Part shown: in pieces, positions 1 through 10,927 of the stretch | Layout: every line of letters begins with the position of its first letter | Numbering within the stretch: the stretch's first letter is position 1 | Origin: Mallotus nudiflorus | Lineage: Eukaryota > Streptophyta > Magnoliopsida > Malpighiales > Euphorbiaceae | Direction of reading: 5' to 3' | Assembly (NCBI GenBank): GCA_947683625.1 | Contig: CANTUR010000610.1 | Span: 1-64,000, forward strand | Length of the DNA stretch: 64,000 bases | Notes under the pieces: generated by a model | The model's database searches: none | What the model was told of the DNA's origin: nothing | Seen by the model: the letters and a program-made list of their open reading frames with translations, nothing else | Translations under genes and position numbers: made by a program

Positions 1-76
1 ACATATAGCAAAAGATTGTACATGAGAGGCAGAATCTGAGATGCAAGCCATTTATCCCTATCTTTTTCATCTATAG
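1..76 (+). pseudogene. 3' tail of chromovirus pol (element A)
   Basis: The last codons of a gag-pol frame whose bulk lies left of the window. Read in the frame ending at the TAG at 74-76, it gives a threonine, a stop where intact copies have tryptophan, then acidic residues and YPYLF. This is the conserved end of the chromodomain-like region at the C terminus of Tekay-type integrase; H and L end in the same way. The TGA at 23-25 fits a TGG-to-TGA change. The polypurine tract and LTR of element A follow. Only about 25 codons are visible, so the assignment rests on the motif and on the PPT-LTR context. Confidence 0.75.
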
Positions 77-125
77 ACCTTGTAATTCCTTACTTTTCTT
101 TAAAATTCAAGGACGAATTTCTATA

Positions 126-137
126 AGGGGGGAAAAC
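126..137 (+). other. Polypurine tract of element A
   Basis: A run of A, six G and four A immediately before the TGTAATAACC start of the LTR at 138. It matches the position and sequence of the tracts in H (16833-16842) and L (48800-48810). It primes plus-strand DNA synthesis in LTR retrotransposons. The stretch 77-125 is the short untranslated part between the pol stop and this tract. Confidence 0.85.
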
Positions 138-356
138 TGTAATAACCCGAATATTTTTAAACTATATATATATATATATATATATATTGAGGTTTCAATG
201 ATATTAATTATCTTTACTTTATATTGTTATAATTGTCAGATTAAAAATTATTATATTTAAGTACTAAATTAAAATTTTATTCGAGAACTAATATTATATT
301 TATTATTTTTATGCACATACTTTATTATTTTAATTGTCCTAATATTTTATTCATGG

Positions 357-387
<31 letters not shown>

Positions 388-1746
388 TGTAGGGTTATTT
401 TAACTAGTGCTAGTATTATTATTGTTGTTGTTGTTGTTGTTGTTGTGTGTGTGTGCATATATATATACATATATATATATATACATATTTCATACCAAGA
501 ATTGGTCAAAAGCATCCCTACAGGTAAACAAAAATTTTTTTTCCCCCTTCCTTACTATTTTCCTTCTCTTCTTTCTCTCCTTTTTCTGTTACAACAGACC
601 CACCCACACTGCCATCTTCCTCACCATCAGCTGCTTCTCCACTTTACTGTCCTTGCACAACAGCTCTCTTCCTCCTTCTTTGTGCCAGCAGCAGCAGCGT
701 GCACTGTAGCAACAAGAAGCAACAGCGACGGAAGCAACAGCAGGTCTGGCAGCGTGAGGCAGTAGTAGTCCAGCAGCTCTTTTCTGCATCTAGATTTTTG
801 TTGTAAGTGAGTTTTAGGTTAGTTAGTTAGAATTATTGTAGTTAATTTCTGTGGTTGATTTTAGTTAGTTGTCAGGTTGATTTTTAGTTGTTTAGGGTTA
901 TTGTTAGTTGATTTAGTTGATTTTGTGTTGATTTAATACTTTTGTTGATTTTTATTATATTTACTAATTACCTAGAATTTTTTTTTAATTATGTGGTTAA
1001 TTTTTGAGTTGATCTATACTTATATTAGTATATTTAAATTAATTGGGGTTAATTTTGGTTAAGATTATATCAAAATTAATTTAGATTAATTAAATTGATT
1101 TTTATCGAATTTTTGTATATTTATTTAGGTATTTTAAGTTTTATGTGTATTTTGTTAAAGTGATTAATTAATTATTTTTGGTTGAATATTTGAGTTAATT
1201 AGTGTTAGTATATTATGTTAGTAATTTTAGTAGTTATAAAATAATTTTTGATAATTTATTTAATTTTTTTAGAAATTATTATTATTATGTAAATTTTGAA
1301 ATAATAGGTAAATGGTGTGTTTTTGTTGATATTATAATTAAATAATATGTTTTAGATAATTTTGAGATAAAATGTGGTATTAAAATAAGTTTTATAAATT
1401 ATTTATTATTTTTAGTTAATTGATACTAACTATTTTTGAAAATTTATTCAAAATTAAATTATTTATTGTTTTGTGGTTTGAATGAGTTTTTAATTAATAA
1501 TATAGTATATTTAAACTATTTGGGCAATTATAGTTTGAATTTGACTATATTATGTTGAATATTTGGAAAGTTGGATTGTTATTAATATTATATTATTATT
1601 TGAAATTTTTTTAAATTATGGTGGAAAATAATTTTATTTAGTGTTTTAAAAATTACATAAATTATAGTATGATTTATTATTAATTTTATTATTTTTGGTG
1701 ATTTACTAAATTAATATTTAGTATTTGCTTATTGTATTTTGGTGAA

Positions 1747-1894
1747 CCTCGGTTGGGAATTGTGTAGTTTGGGGTCCCAACCCGAGGTGTTGAGCTTCTG
1801 TGAAATTTTAAAGTGTATTTACTTACAGGGTTGACTCTACTTCGGTAGAGGGATGTCCATTTTTCAAAGAAAACTCTGCCGAATTTTTGGTAGA
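1747..1894 (+). other. Three consecutive hairpins in LTR A (leader region)
   Basis: Hairpin 1 pairs CCTCGG (1747-1752) and TTGGGA (1753-1758) with TCCCAA (1775-1780) and CCGAGG (1782-1787), leaving one C bulged. Hairpin 2 pairs CTCTAC (1835-1840) with GTAGAG (1845-1850) around TTCG, so an RNA would carry a C(UUCG)G tetraloop. Hairpin 3 pairs TCTGCC (1875-1880) with GGTAGA (1889-1894), including one G-U pair. The main family has the corresponding hairpins, for example in LTR I at 24990-25027, 25076-25094 and 25118-25139. Confidence 0.65.
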
Positions 1895-2020
1895 TTTCTC
1901 GTAAAACATGACACCAGGGTCAATCCTAAAATTGTTTTTCTAAGTTCAAATCGAGTCTTCCTTAGAAACTCTAGAAGTTAGGTTTTTATTTTCTGATTGT
2001 CATTTCCTTTTCTGTCTTTT

Positions 2021-2094
2021 AGCTGCCCCTCTAGTCGTGTCTACCAATCGAGGTCGGACACGACGTGTTAGAGGAGCACCTTTATCCTGTAAGT
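2021..2094 (+). other. Exon-like island with nested stem in LTR A
   Basis: A pyrimidine-rich run ends in AG at 2021-2022. A GC-richer island follows and ends at a GTAAGT (2089-2094). Inside it, CCTCTA (2028-2033) pairs with TAGAGG (2069-2074), and TCGTGTC (2035-2041) pairs with GACACGA (2057-2063). The main family has an island of similar size at the same place, bounded by TTTAG and GTGAGT, with different stem sequences (LTR I, 25261-25330). Splicing is inferred from signal sequences only. Confidence 0.5.
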
Positions 2095-2294
2095 TAATAT
2101 TTGATTTGAGTGTCGAATTTTTAATTTAAATCATATTAAATTCTTATGAATTTAATTTTATGAGATTCTAGTCAGCATTATTCATAGGATTCTACATGAT
2201 TTAATTTATAGTTGATTTATTTTTATTTATTGTAATTTTCATTGTTTTATTTAGTTTCTTTTATTTTTTTAATAAACCACGATAGAATGGGCTA

Positions 2295-2313
2295 CTTGAT
2301 GGGTTTCATCATG
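2295..2313 (+). other. Conserved short hairpin, LTR A version
   Basis: Arms 2295-2301 and 2307-2313 pair around the loop GGTTT, with one T-T mismatch. It aligns base for base with the CCTAGTG / CACTAGG hairpin of the main family (element H, 10909-10927). Two internal pairs differ on both sides and still pair (A-T to G-C, and G-C to A-T). Confidence 0.65.
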
Positions 2314-2350
2314 ACCGTGTGTGCACCGGTAAAATATGTGATTATTTAAT

Positions 2351-2621
2351 TATATTACTGGGGCCGATGGTCTGGTGATGCTTTGCTCTTTGACATCGCC
2401 AGTAGTATAATATTTGTTTATTTAATAAATACTGGGGGCCGAACGTCTGATGATGCTTTGCTCTTAGACACCGCCAGTATAATTTTGATTAATATTTATT
2501 AAATCACTGGGGCTGGTGGTCTAATGATGCTTTGCTCTCAGACACTGCCAGTGATATTGGATTAAGAGATATGACTGCGCTGTGTATCCTGGTGATGTCT
2601 TGCTCTCTGGATCTGGCAGTC
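2351..2621 (+). repeat. Four-unit tandem hairpin array in LTR A
   Basis: Four imperfect units of about 70-75 bp share a loop like 'tgatgctttgctctt', enclosed by an inner and an outer stem. Outer stems are TATATTACTGG/CCAGTAGTATA (2351-2361, 2399-2409), ATACTGG/CCAGTAT (2429-2435, 2474-2480), TCACTGG/CCAGTGA (2504-2510, 2548-2554) and GACTGC/GCAGTC (2573-2578, 2616-2621). The inner stem is GTCT/AGAC in units 2 and 3 and ATCC/GGAT in unit 4. Stem letters change between units while pairing is kept; the loop stays nearly constant. The main family has two such units at the matching place. Confidence 0.75.
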
Positions 2622-3298
2622 TTGGATATAAGTGAGTCATATGATTGTCAAAATTTATAAATTGGGTTCTACCAAAATTTTTATACTGAAATGTTTAAAA
2701 AAAAGACATTTAAATATTTATTTCTTCTCCTTTTAAAAAATGGATTTATTATATGTATACCAAATGGTTGGAATAAAATTATATTATATTATATTTCCAT
2801 AAAATTTATTTTAATGAGGTTTTCAAACCGCATTCATTCCTTTATTAACTTACTCAGTGAGGTTTGACTCCCCTCAATTTAATTTTTTTAAGGAGTTTGG
2901 GAATTTTCTATTATGCCTACTTCTCTTCGCCGTGTAGTTTCATCATCAGCTATTCTACGTAGGTCTATTTAGTTGTGTTGTATTTACTTTCATGTACCGC
3001 AGTAGAGAAAATTGTATAACTGCATACTTTATTTGGCATTTCATGTATTTATAATTTATATACCGAGATACTATTTGTATAACTGATGTTTAGTTATTTT
3101 ATGCACTGATATTATGGTTAAAAATTATATTGAGAAGAATCAGTTTGATAATGTGCATTGTGATTTTATTATTTATTATAAGGTTTCAAGTCTAAATATT
3201 TACGCATTTTTCTTTTAAGGCTTACTATGGGTTTCGGTAGCTTTATGCTTTCCCATTCCCTAGTGTCGGTTGTATGCCCCTGGGTTCGGGTCGTGACA

Positions 3299-3465
<167 letters not shown>

Positions 3466-3871
3466 GAGTACGTACTGGTGCATTTGTCATTTAGTAATGC
3501 GTGTATATATATTATAATAATTCACTTAGTGAGGTCTGACTCCCCTCAATTGATATTTTTACAGGGCAGTCCTCTTCTTTAAACCTATCCATCGGATTTC
3601 TTCTGCCCCGGCTTTATTATGTAAATTACCTACTTAATTATTTGTTATTGTATTCTAGAGAACTGCAGTAGTTTGTATCTTTATTAATCGGAAATGATAT
3701 TATGTATTATATATGTTGATTTTAAATTTAAAAAGGCATATCTCTGAATGTTGTATTAAAATATTTTATTTTCATGATATGAAGGAGTTTATTTTATTAT
3801 GTTACATTGCAAATTTTTAATTACAGCATATTTATTTTATTTTATTTATTGTATGTTTTTATTATTTTAAG
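3466..3871 (+). mobile_element. Plus-strand LTR fragment B0
   Basis: It begins inside the 'gagtacgtactggtg' island and jumps to 'catttgtcatttag', which lies several hundred bases further on in intact LTRs, so an internal deletion is present. It then runs collinearly through the 'gaggtctgactcccctc' island to the AT-rich stretch before the last island, where LTR B interrupts it at 3872. The last ~80 bp of B0 should lie right of the window, beyond the end of B. Confidence 0.7.
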
Positions 3872-3921
3872 TGTAATAGCCCGAGTTTTTAAATTATTTT
3901 AATATAAAATAGGATATGCAG
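3872..3921 (+). mobile_element. LTR B, piece 1 (first 50 bp)
   Basis: Starts TGTAATAGCCCGAG and stops after 'ggatatgcag', where LTR C enters. The five bases 3917-3921 (tgcag) recur at 22020-22024 after the end of C and are C's target duplication. B continues at 22025. Confidence 0.9.
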
Positions 3922-6897
3922 TGTAATATCCCGAGATTTTAAATAATTTTAAACAATATCGGGATATGCAGTGTTAATAATTTTAATATGTATATTTGAT
4001 TATTTAATTAGTTTATTATTTATTAAAGTCATTTTTAATTATTTTAAGTTTCTTACATAAAATTTTCCCGAAAGTTTTATTTTTGGGAAAATTAAAATCT
4101 AAATAAATAATTATTAATTATATTGATCGGTTTTGTGAATTTGCATGAGTCCATGCACGATTTTAATTGTCGTGTTAAAATATATACATATACATACATA
4201 TATACACATTTAATAAATTAGGGTTTATTTTTAATTAAATCTATATTATATAGTTTTAATAATTAATGTGAGTTATATATATGTATACGTATGTAAATAT
4301 TATTATTTTAACATATGGAGTATAAGTATTTTGAATATAATAATAGTATATTATAATAATTAAAGTTACCTATATATATATAAAAGTTTGAGTTATTTAC
4401 CATTGTACCATCGTCTTCTCTCCTTCATGCCCGACGTCCTCCCACCATTTTCGACTGCTAAAACTCCCATTTCTTGTTATCGATGTGCTTCTCAGCCATC
4501 CTCCTCCTTCCCAAGCTTCCTCTACTGCCCTTTCTTCCCTTTTTCGACGTTGTTTGGCAGTGAAAAGCCAAGGAGACCGAAACTCACCCTCATCGCTGAT
4601 CAACGTGATTCCGGCCACCATTTTGAGTGCCATCAGTCTCTGTCTTCTCCTTGAGCTCTGGTGAGTTCATTTCCAAGCTTGGTTTCGTGTGATTTGGTCT
4701 AGATTTTCCTAGGTTTCCAATTTTCAATTTCAGCCTATATGAGTTCTTGAATTTTTTTGAGCTTTGATTCTTATGATTCAAGCTAACTTCCTTCACAAAG
4801 ATTGATTCTAGTAGCTCAATCTACATCTTGTAATTTTTATGGAATTTTTGGGAATTATTTTGATTTTTGTGAATTTTTTATTATTTTATTAATATTTTCT
4901 AATTTTCGTAAATTGATTAATTAAATTATGAAATTGTGATTTATGGTGTTTATAGGTGTTAAAATTAATTTTAGAAATTTATATGTAATTTTTATGATTT
5001 TTGTATAATTATTATGAATTTATTTAGTTTAGGTGATTTTTAGAAAATTAGGTTAAATATGTACTTTGTTAAAATTAATTGGTTAATTGAGTAGAATTAT
5101 TGATTTTATTGAATTATATGTTGAGAAATTGATTTTTGAGTAATTATATTATTTTTAGTGAATTTTTGTATAATTTTTGTATATTATGTGAAATTATATA
5201 TAACTAGGGGTATTTTGGTAATTTGGTGATAAATTGATTAAAAATTTAGTTTAATTGATTTTAATAATTATTTGAGGTGTAAAAATGATTTTTACAAATT
5301 ATTTAGTATTTTTAACTAATTAAAACTATTTTTCGTAAATTATTTTCAAATTATATATAACATACTCTTTTTGTAAATAAATGAGTTTTTATTGATTTTT
5401 AATATGTTTTAGGGCTAATTGTGTAATTTGGAGCTATAAAATGTATTTCGATAAATATTTATGAATTTATCGAGAATTATTGATTTTTAATAATATTTTA
5501 CAAAAATTAGGGTTTTTATGTATTTGTCGGTAAAATAATTATTTTTAGCATTTAAATCTCTAATTTGCTATATTTTGGTATAATAAGAGTATTTTTGGCA
5601 TTTCTGACATTTTCATGTGTTCTGTGTTTATCTCGTGAATTGTGAACCTTGTTCGGTGGAATTGTAGTTTGAGAGTCCGACTGAGGGGTTATGTGGCTGT
5701 TTATTTTCGAAGTGTGTTTTCTTGCAGGACCGACTCTACTTTCTGAGTAGAGAGATGTCTATTTTACAGGGGAGGTTCTACCGAATTTTGGTAGAATTCT
5801 CGTAAAATGTGATATCCGGTCGAATTCTTATTCTTATTCTGTGTCTGGTATTCTAGATTGAGTCTCTAGAATTTTATTAGATTTATTCTAATTACATATT
5901 TTCATTTATTTATTTATTTGCATCGAGACCAAGGCCTAGTGGACCAGGCCCGTCAGATCTGTCTAGTGGAGCGCATAATTGTGAGTTGTTATTTTATATA
6001 TACATGTTTTAGGATGCATGTTTTAGAAATGTATGTTTAAATTTTATGAAATATGCATAAATGGTTTAATAATTGCTTAGGTTTATTTTAGGTATATTTT
6101 AAATTAAATGCATGTTTTATTATTGAATTATACTTAAAATGTTTTTAAGTATATATATAGTTTATTTCTGGTTTATTTTATAATTAAATTGAATTTGTTT
6201 GACGTATATATACTCGAAATATACTTGGTATATTTTTGGTATATTTTTAGTATATATATGGTTTATATTGTTATTTTACTTAAAGTCATGCATCATTTAT
6301 TTCATGAATGTATGGATTTATTTTGAATGAAGGATATCAATAGAACGTGCTACCTAGTGGGCAGCACTAGGACTGAGTACGTACCAGCACGATGATAGAC
6401 TGTAGGTTAAATTACTAACCTATTTATGGATATTGATTAGATTGATTCATTTGATTTGTGATGTGATTTGAGAGTGTGATTGCTGGAGCTCGGTTGACCA
6501 CGTGTCTCGGGGCTAATCACACTGACAGTCAGACTGCTGGAGCTCGGTTGACTTAGTGTCTCGGGGCTAGTCTACTATCCAAACGGAACAAGTGAATTTA
6601 TTTAGAATAAGTGAGCCTGTATGGCTTGAGTGTTGTCTAATACTATTTGAGGTTATGATCATCTAGGGTTCTATTTAATCCTTCATAATCAGATATTATT
6701 TTCAGTATTTATGTAAAATGATTTTGCTGCATCCGTGTGTATTTGCCTGCATATATATTTATTATATATACTATTGAATGTGTGCATTTGTCATTTAGTT
6801 ATGCATGTATATATATTATAACAATTCACTCAGTGAGGTCTGACTCCCCTCTGTTGACTATGTTTCAGGAGAGTCTTCGTCCTCAGACCTCAGTAGC
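3922..6897 (+). mobile_element. Solo LTR C, piece 1
   Basis: Begins TGTAATATCCCGAG and carries the family islands in order: a pyrimidine-rich leader (about 4400-4660) with a splice-like GTGAGT near 4660, the CTCTACT island near 5726, the GGCCT island near 5930, the CTAGTGG hairpin near 6350 and the paired stem-loops (6473-6573). It is interrupted at 6898 by LTR G inside 'cctcagtagc' and resumes at 21672. Pieces total about 3.32 kb. No internal retrotransposon sequence is attached, so it is a solo LTR. Confidence 0.9.
6473..6573 (+). other. Paired stem-loops in LTR C
   Basis: Unit A pairs AGTGTGATT (6473-6481) with AATCACACT (6515-6523). Unit B pairs AGACT (6531-6535) with AGTCT (6569-6573). 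Both loops share 'ctggagctcggttgac' followed by 'gtgtctcgggg'. The GAGCTC in the loop is a six-base palindrome. Confidence 0.6.
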
Positions 6898-8587
6898 TGT
6901 AATATCCCATGTTTTTAAATATTTTAATACTGCATCGGGATATGCAGTGTTAATAATTTTTGGTATATAATATTGATATTTTATGAGTTTGTTATTTAAT
7001 TAACGCTTATTTAATTATTTAATTATTTTATGTTATTTTAAGTACTTTACGTAAAATTTTCTCGAGAATTCTATTTTTGGGGAAATTTTCACAAAAATAA
7101 TTTACTATTAATTATTTTAAGTAGATTTACGCATTTGCATGAACTCATATATATTTTTAAAAGTGTTAAAATAAAGTATATATGTGTATTTATTTAAATT
7201 TAATTAGGGTTTAATTAATTACCCTAATTTTTATTATTTATTATTAGTTTAATATTGTTTAATTATTTTTTTAGTGTATAAATTATTTAATATATTAAAT
7301 TATGTGTGTGGTGTATATTTAATATGTGTGGGAATTTATATTATTATAGTATATAGTGTAATAATACATATACATATATATATACATATTATAGTGTTAA
7401 AATCAAAAAATTTTGGCAAATTACCATTTCGCCCCCGACTCCTCCTCCTTCTTTCCTGATCACCCAACCACAGTCTGTCACATCGTTCCCTTGCCTTCGG
7501 TGTGCTTCCCAGCTAGCCACCATCGTCCTCAACCTGTTCCGCCGCCAGTAGAACCGATTTCTGACGTCGGGAAGCTTGTTTTGGTCGAAAACGCCGAAAC
7601 TCTTCTCAACGTCGATCGACGTGATTCCAGCCATCATTTTTGACACCACCAGTCTCTATCTTCTCCTTGAGCTCCGGTGAGTGTGATTCTAAGGTTTGTT
7701 TCACTTAAAATGGTCTAGATTTGCGTAGGTTTTGATTTTGCAATTTCGGCCTATTAGGGTTTTCAAATTTTTTTTGAGCTTCAATTGATTGATTCATGAA
7801 AAATTCCTTCACAAATCTTGATCCTAGTAGCTTAATCTTCATGTGTAAATTTTTCTAGAATTTTTAGAATTTATTTTGATTTTTGGGTATTTTTGAATAT
7901 TTTATTATTATTTTCTAATTTTCAAAAATTAATTATTAAATTATGAAATTGTGTTTTATGGTAATTATAGGTGTTGAAATGAATTATAGAAATTTATTTG
8001 GAATTTTTGTGAATTTTTATGTATTTATTTTGAGTTTAATTAGTTTATGTAATTTTGAGAAAATAGGGTTAATTGTGTTTTTAATTGAAATTAATTAGTT
8101 AATTGAGTTTATTTATTGATATTATTGATATATATGTTGAGAAAATTAATTTTGTGCAATTATATTATTTTTGGTGAATTTTTGGATTAATTTTAGTATA
8201 TTTATATATATATGGGTATTTTGGTAATTTTACCCTAAATTGGCTAAAAATGCAATTAAATTGGTTTTAATAGTTATTTAAGGTATAAAAATGATTTCTA
8301 AAAATTATTTAGTATTTTTAATTAATTAAAACTATTTTTTGTGAATTATTTTCAAATTATATATATAATATACAATTTTTCTAAATAAATGAGTTTTTAT
8401 CGGTTTTTACTGTGTTTTAGGGTTAATTACGTAATTTATACTTATAAAATGTATTTCTATGATATAAGGGTATTTTCGGTATTTCTGTATTGTTCTGTGA
8501 ATTGTGGACCTCGGTCGGTGATTTGTAGTTTGGAGTCCGACCGAGGGATTTTGGTTGTGTTTTGTGTTTATTTTCGAAGTGTGTTTC
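6898..8587 (+). mobile_element. Solo LTR G, piece 1
   Basis: Starts TGTAATATCCCATG inside LTR C. Flanks are gtagc (6893-6897) and atagc (21667-21671), a target duplication with one mismatch. It contains the leader region (about 7430-7680, ending at GTGAGTG) and the perfect 10-bp stem 8509-8518/8537-8546. Element H interrupts it after gtttc (8583-8587). It resumes at 20091; pieces total about 3.27 kb. Confidence 0.9.
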
Positions 8588-9035
8588 TATAATATCCCTG
8601 TTTTTAAATATTTTAATACTGTACCGGGATATGCAGTGTTAATAATTTCCATATATATATATATTATGATATTTTTACGAGTTGATATGTATTTAAAACC
8701 TATTTTAATTATTATGTATTATTTACAGTGCTTTACGTAAAATTTTTTCGGGACTTGCATTTTCGGGGAAATTTTCACGTAAATAATTTATTATTAATTA
8801 TTTTAAATATATTTTCGGACTTGCATGAACTCATACGTATTTTTAAATTACTAAACACCGTGTATGTGTGCAATATTTATTTAATTAGGGTTTAATATAT
8901 GTTACCCTAATATTTTATTATTTGTTTATTAATTTATTGTTATTTAATTATTTTTATTTATTATTAAATTATCAAAATATTAAATTATATGTGTGGATGT
9001 GAAATTTTTCAAATATTTTATTAAAATTTTTATTT

Positions 9036-9118
9036 TTTTCTTTTTCTTTTTCTTTTTCTTTTCTTTTTTTTTTCTTTTCTTTTTTCTTCTTCTTCTTTTT
9101 TTTCTTCTTCTTCTTCCT
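9036..9118 (+). repeat. Pyrimidine tract, CTTTTT and TTC repeats
   Basis: Runs of CTTTTT pass into TTC triplets at the beginning of the leader. The 3' LTR of H has the same tract with different lengths (17290-17372), and the 5' LTR of M has its complement (41838-41921). The long lysine or phenylalanine frames here are translations of this repeat. Confidence 0.9.
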
Positions 9119-10908
9119 TCCCGCGCTATCCTTCCCCTCACCGCTGCTACTTCCGATCCCTGGCCGTCGGTGTGCCACCAGCAGCTCCACCTTCGTCCTC
9201 AGTCATCCCTCGCCGCCAACAGCCTCCTTCCCCGGCGCCGGTGAGCTGTTTTTCTTCTTTTGGTCGAAATTCTTCTCGCCGTCGACGACGATTTCGGCCA
9301 CCATTTTTGACACCGCCGGTCTCTTTCTTCTCCTTGAGCACCGGTGAGTGTGATTCTAGCTTTGGTTTGAGCTTAAATGGTCTAGATTTGCTTAGTTTTG
9401 AATATTTCCATTTCGGCCATATTGGGTTTTTGATTTTTTTCGAATTTTTATTGGTTGATTCATGAATAATTCCTTCATAAATATTGATCCTAGTAGTTTA
9501 ATCTACATGTGTGAATTTTTGTGGAATTTTTGGAGATTGTTTGGATTTTTGGGTATTTTTGAATATTTTAATATTATTTTCTAATTTTCGGAAATTAATT
9601 ATTTAAATTATGAAATTGTGTTTTATGGTTAAATTAGGTGTTAAAATGAATTATAGGAATTTATTTGGAATTTTTATGAATTTCTATGTATTTATTTTGA
9701 ATTATTGAAGTTTATGTAAATTTGGGAAATTAGGGTTAATTGTGTTTTTAATTGAAATTAATTGGATAATTGAATTTAATTATTTATATTATTGATAAAT
9801 ATGTTGAGAAAATTAATTTTGGATAATTATACTATTTTTGGTGAATTTTTGAAGTAATTTTAGTATATTTATATATATAAGGGCATTTTGGTAATTTTAC
9901 ACAAAATTGGCTAAAAATGTAATTTAAGTGGTTTTAATAGTTATTTAAAGTATAAAAATGATTTCTACAAATTATTTGGTATTTTTAACTAATTAAAACT
10001 ATTTTTCATGAATTATTTTCAATTATATATATAATATACGATTTTTCTAATAAAATGAGTTTTTATCGGTTTTTATTGTGTTTAAAGGTTAATTATGTAA
10101 TTTATATTTATAAAATGAATTTCTATGATATAAGGGTATTTTTGATATTTTCATAATTGTTCTGTGATTGTGGACCCCGGTCGGTGGATTGTAGTTTGGA
10201 GTCCGACCGTGGGATTTTGATTGTGCACTGTGTAGTTTTTCAAAGTGTATTTCCTTGCAGGGTCGACTCTACTCTTTTGAGTAGAGAGATGTCCATTTTA
10301 CAGGGGAGGTTCTGTCGAATTTTCGGTAGAATTCTCATAAAATGTGATATCCGGTCAAACCCTGATATCGATTCTGTGTTTAATATTCTAGATCGAATTC
10401 TAGGATTTCTGTTAGGGTTATTCTGATTCTTTTGTCGTTATTGTTTGTTTAGTTGCGTCGAGACCGAGGGCTAGTGGACCAGGCCTGTCGGACCCATCTC
10501 GTGGAGCGCACTAGGGTGAGTTACTATTTTATATATATGTGTTTTAGGGTGCATGTTTTAGAAAAGTATGCTTTATTTTAATAAAATATGCATGAATGAT
10601 CTAAGTATTACTTAGGTTTATTTTTGGTATATTTTCGGTATATTTTGGTATAATTTCAACTATATGCATGTTTTATACCTAAAATATTCTTAAAAATGCT
10701 TTTATGTATATTTTGGTATATTTTAGTTTATTTTGTAATTATATTGGATTTATTCGACGTATATACACTCGAAATATACCTGGTTTATTTTTGGTATATT
10801 TCTAGTATATATATGGGTTATATTGTTATTTCATTTAAATTCATGCATCATTTATTTGTGAATGAATGTTTTATATTTATTAATGAAGGATATCGATAGA
10901 ACGTGCTA

Positions 10909-10927
10909 CCTAGTGGGCAGCACTAGG
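10909..10927 (+). other. Conserved CCTAGTG hairpin (family reference copy)
   Basis: A perfect 7-bp stem, CCTAGTG (10909-10915) with CACTAGG (10921-10927), around the loop GGCAG. An overlapping alternative, GTGCT with AGCAC, uses part of the same bases, so the two cannot form together. The hairpin is visible in almost every LTR of the window. Confidence 0.6.

Larger units (their letters stand above)
138..3298 (+). mobile_element. 3' LTR of element A (divergent Tekay-like family)
   Basis: A 3161-bp LTR from TGTAATAACC to GGGTCGTGACA, placed after pol tail and PPT and therefore the 3' LTR. It is collinear with the main family in its start, in the CCTCGG island near 1747, the 'ggatgtccat' island, the GTAAGT island near 2089, the 'gaggtttgactcccctc' island near 2860 and the last 80 bases. 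The spacers and stem sequences are strongly diverged, so it looks like a sister family rather than a decayed copy. Simple repeats include AT at 163-187, ATT near 360-388 and TTG near 420-447. The 5' LTR is outside the window. Confidence 0.9.

Noticed and set aside
2351..2621. CRISPR array
   Set aside because: Four units with near-constant loops might suggest repeats and spacers, but units vary in length and sequence, arms form stems, and the setting is a plant LTR with no cas genes.
4388..4654. Proline/serine-rich frames in the GC-rich leaders (for example 4388-4654, 7389-7649, 22096-22485, 33165-33400)
   Set aside because: They sit in the pyrimidine-rich leader of each LTR, shift frame between copies and share no conserved residues; nucleotide conservation explains them.
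8972..9244. Polylysine or polyphenylalanine frames at 8972-9244, 17252-17725 and 41637-41988
   Set aside because: They cross the CTTTTT/TTC tract in the LTR leader and differ between LTR copies; non-coding repeat.
10696..10899. Near-identical hydrophobic 67-residue frames at 10696-10899 and 18940-19143, with a relative at 20573-20782
   Set aside because: These are the two LTRs of H and another family LTR. The frame is not kept in L, I or C, so the similarity comes from LTR identity, not from a protein gene.
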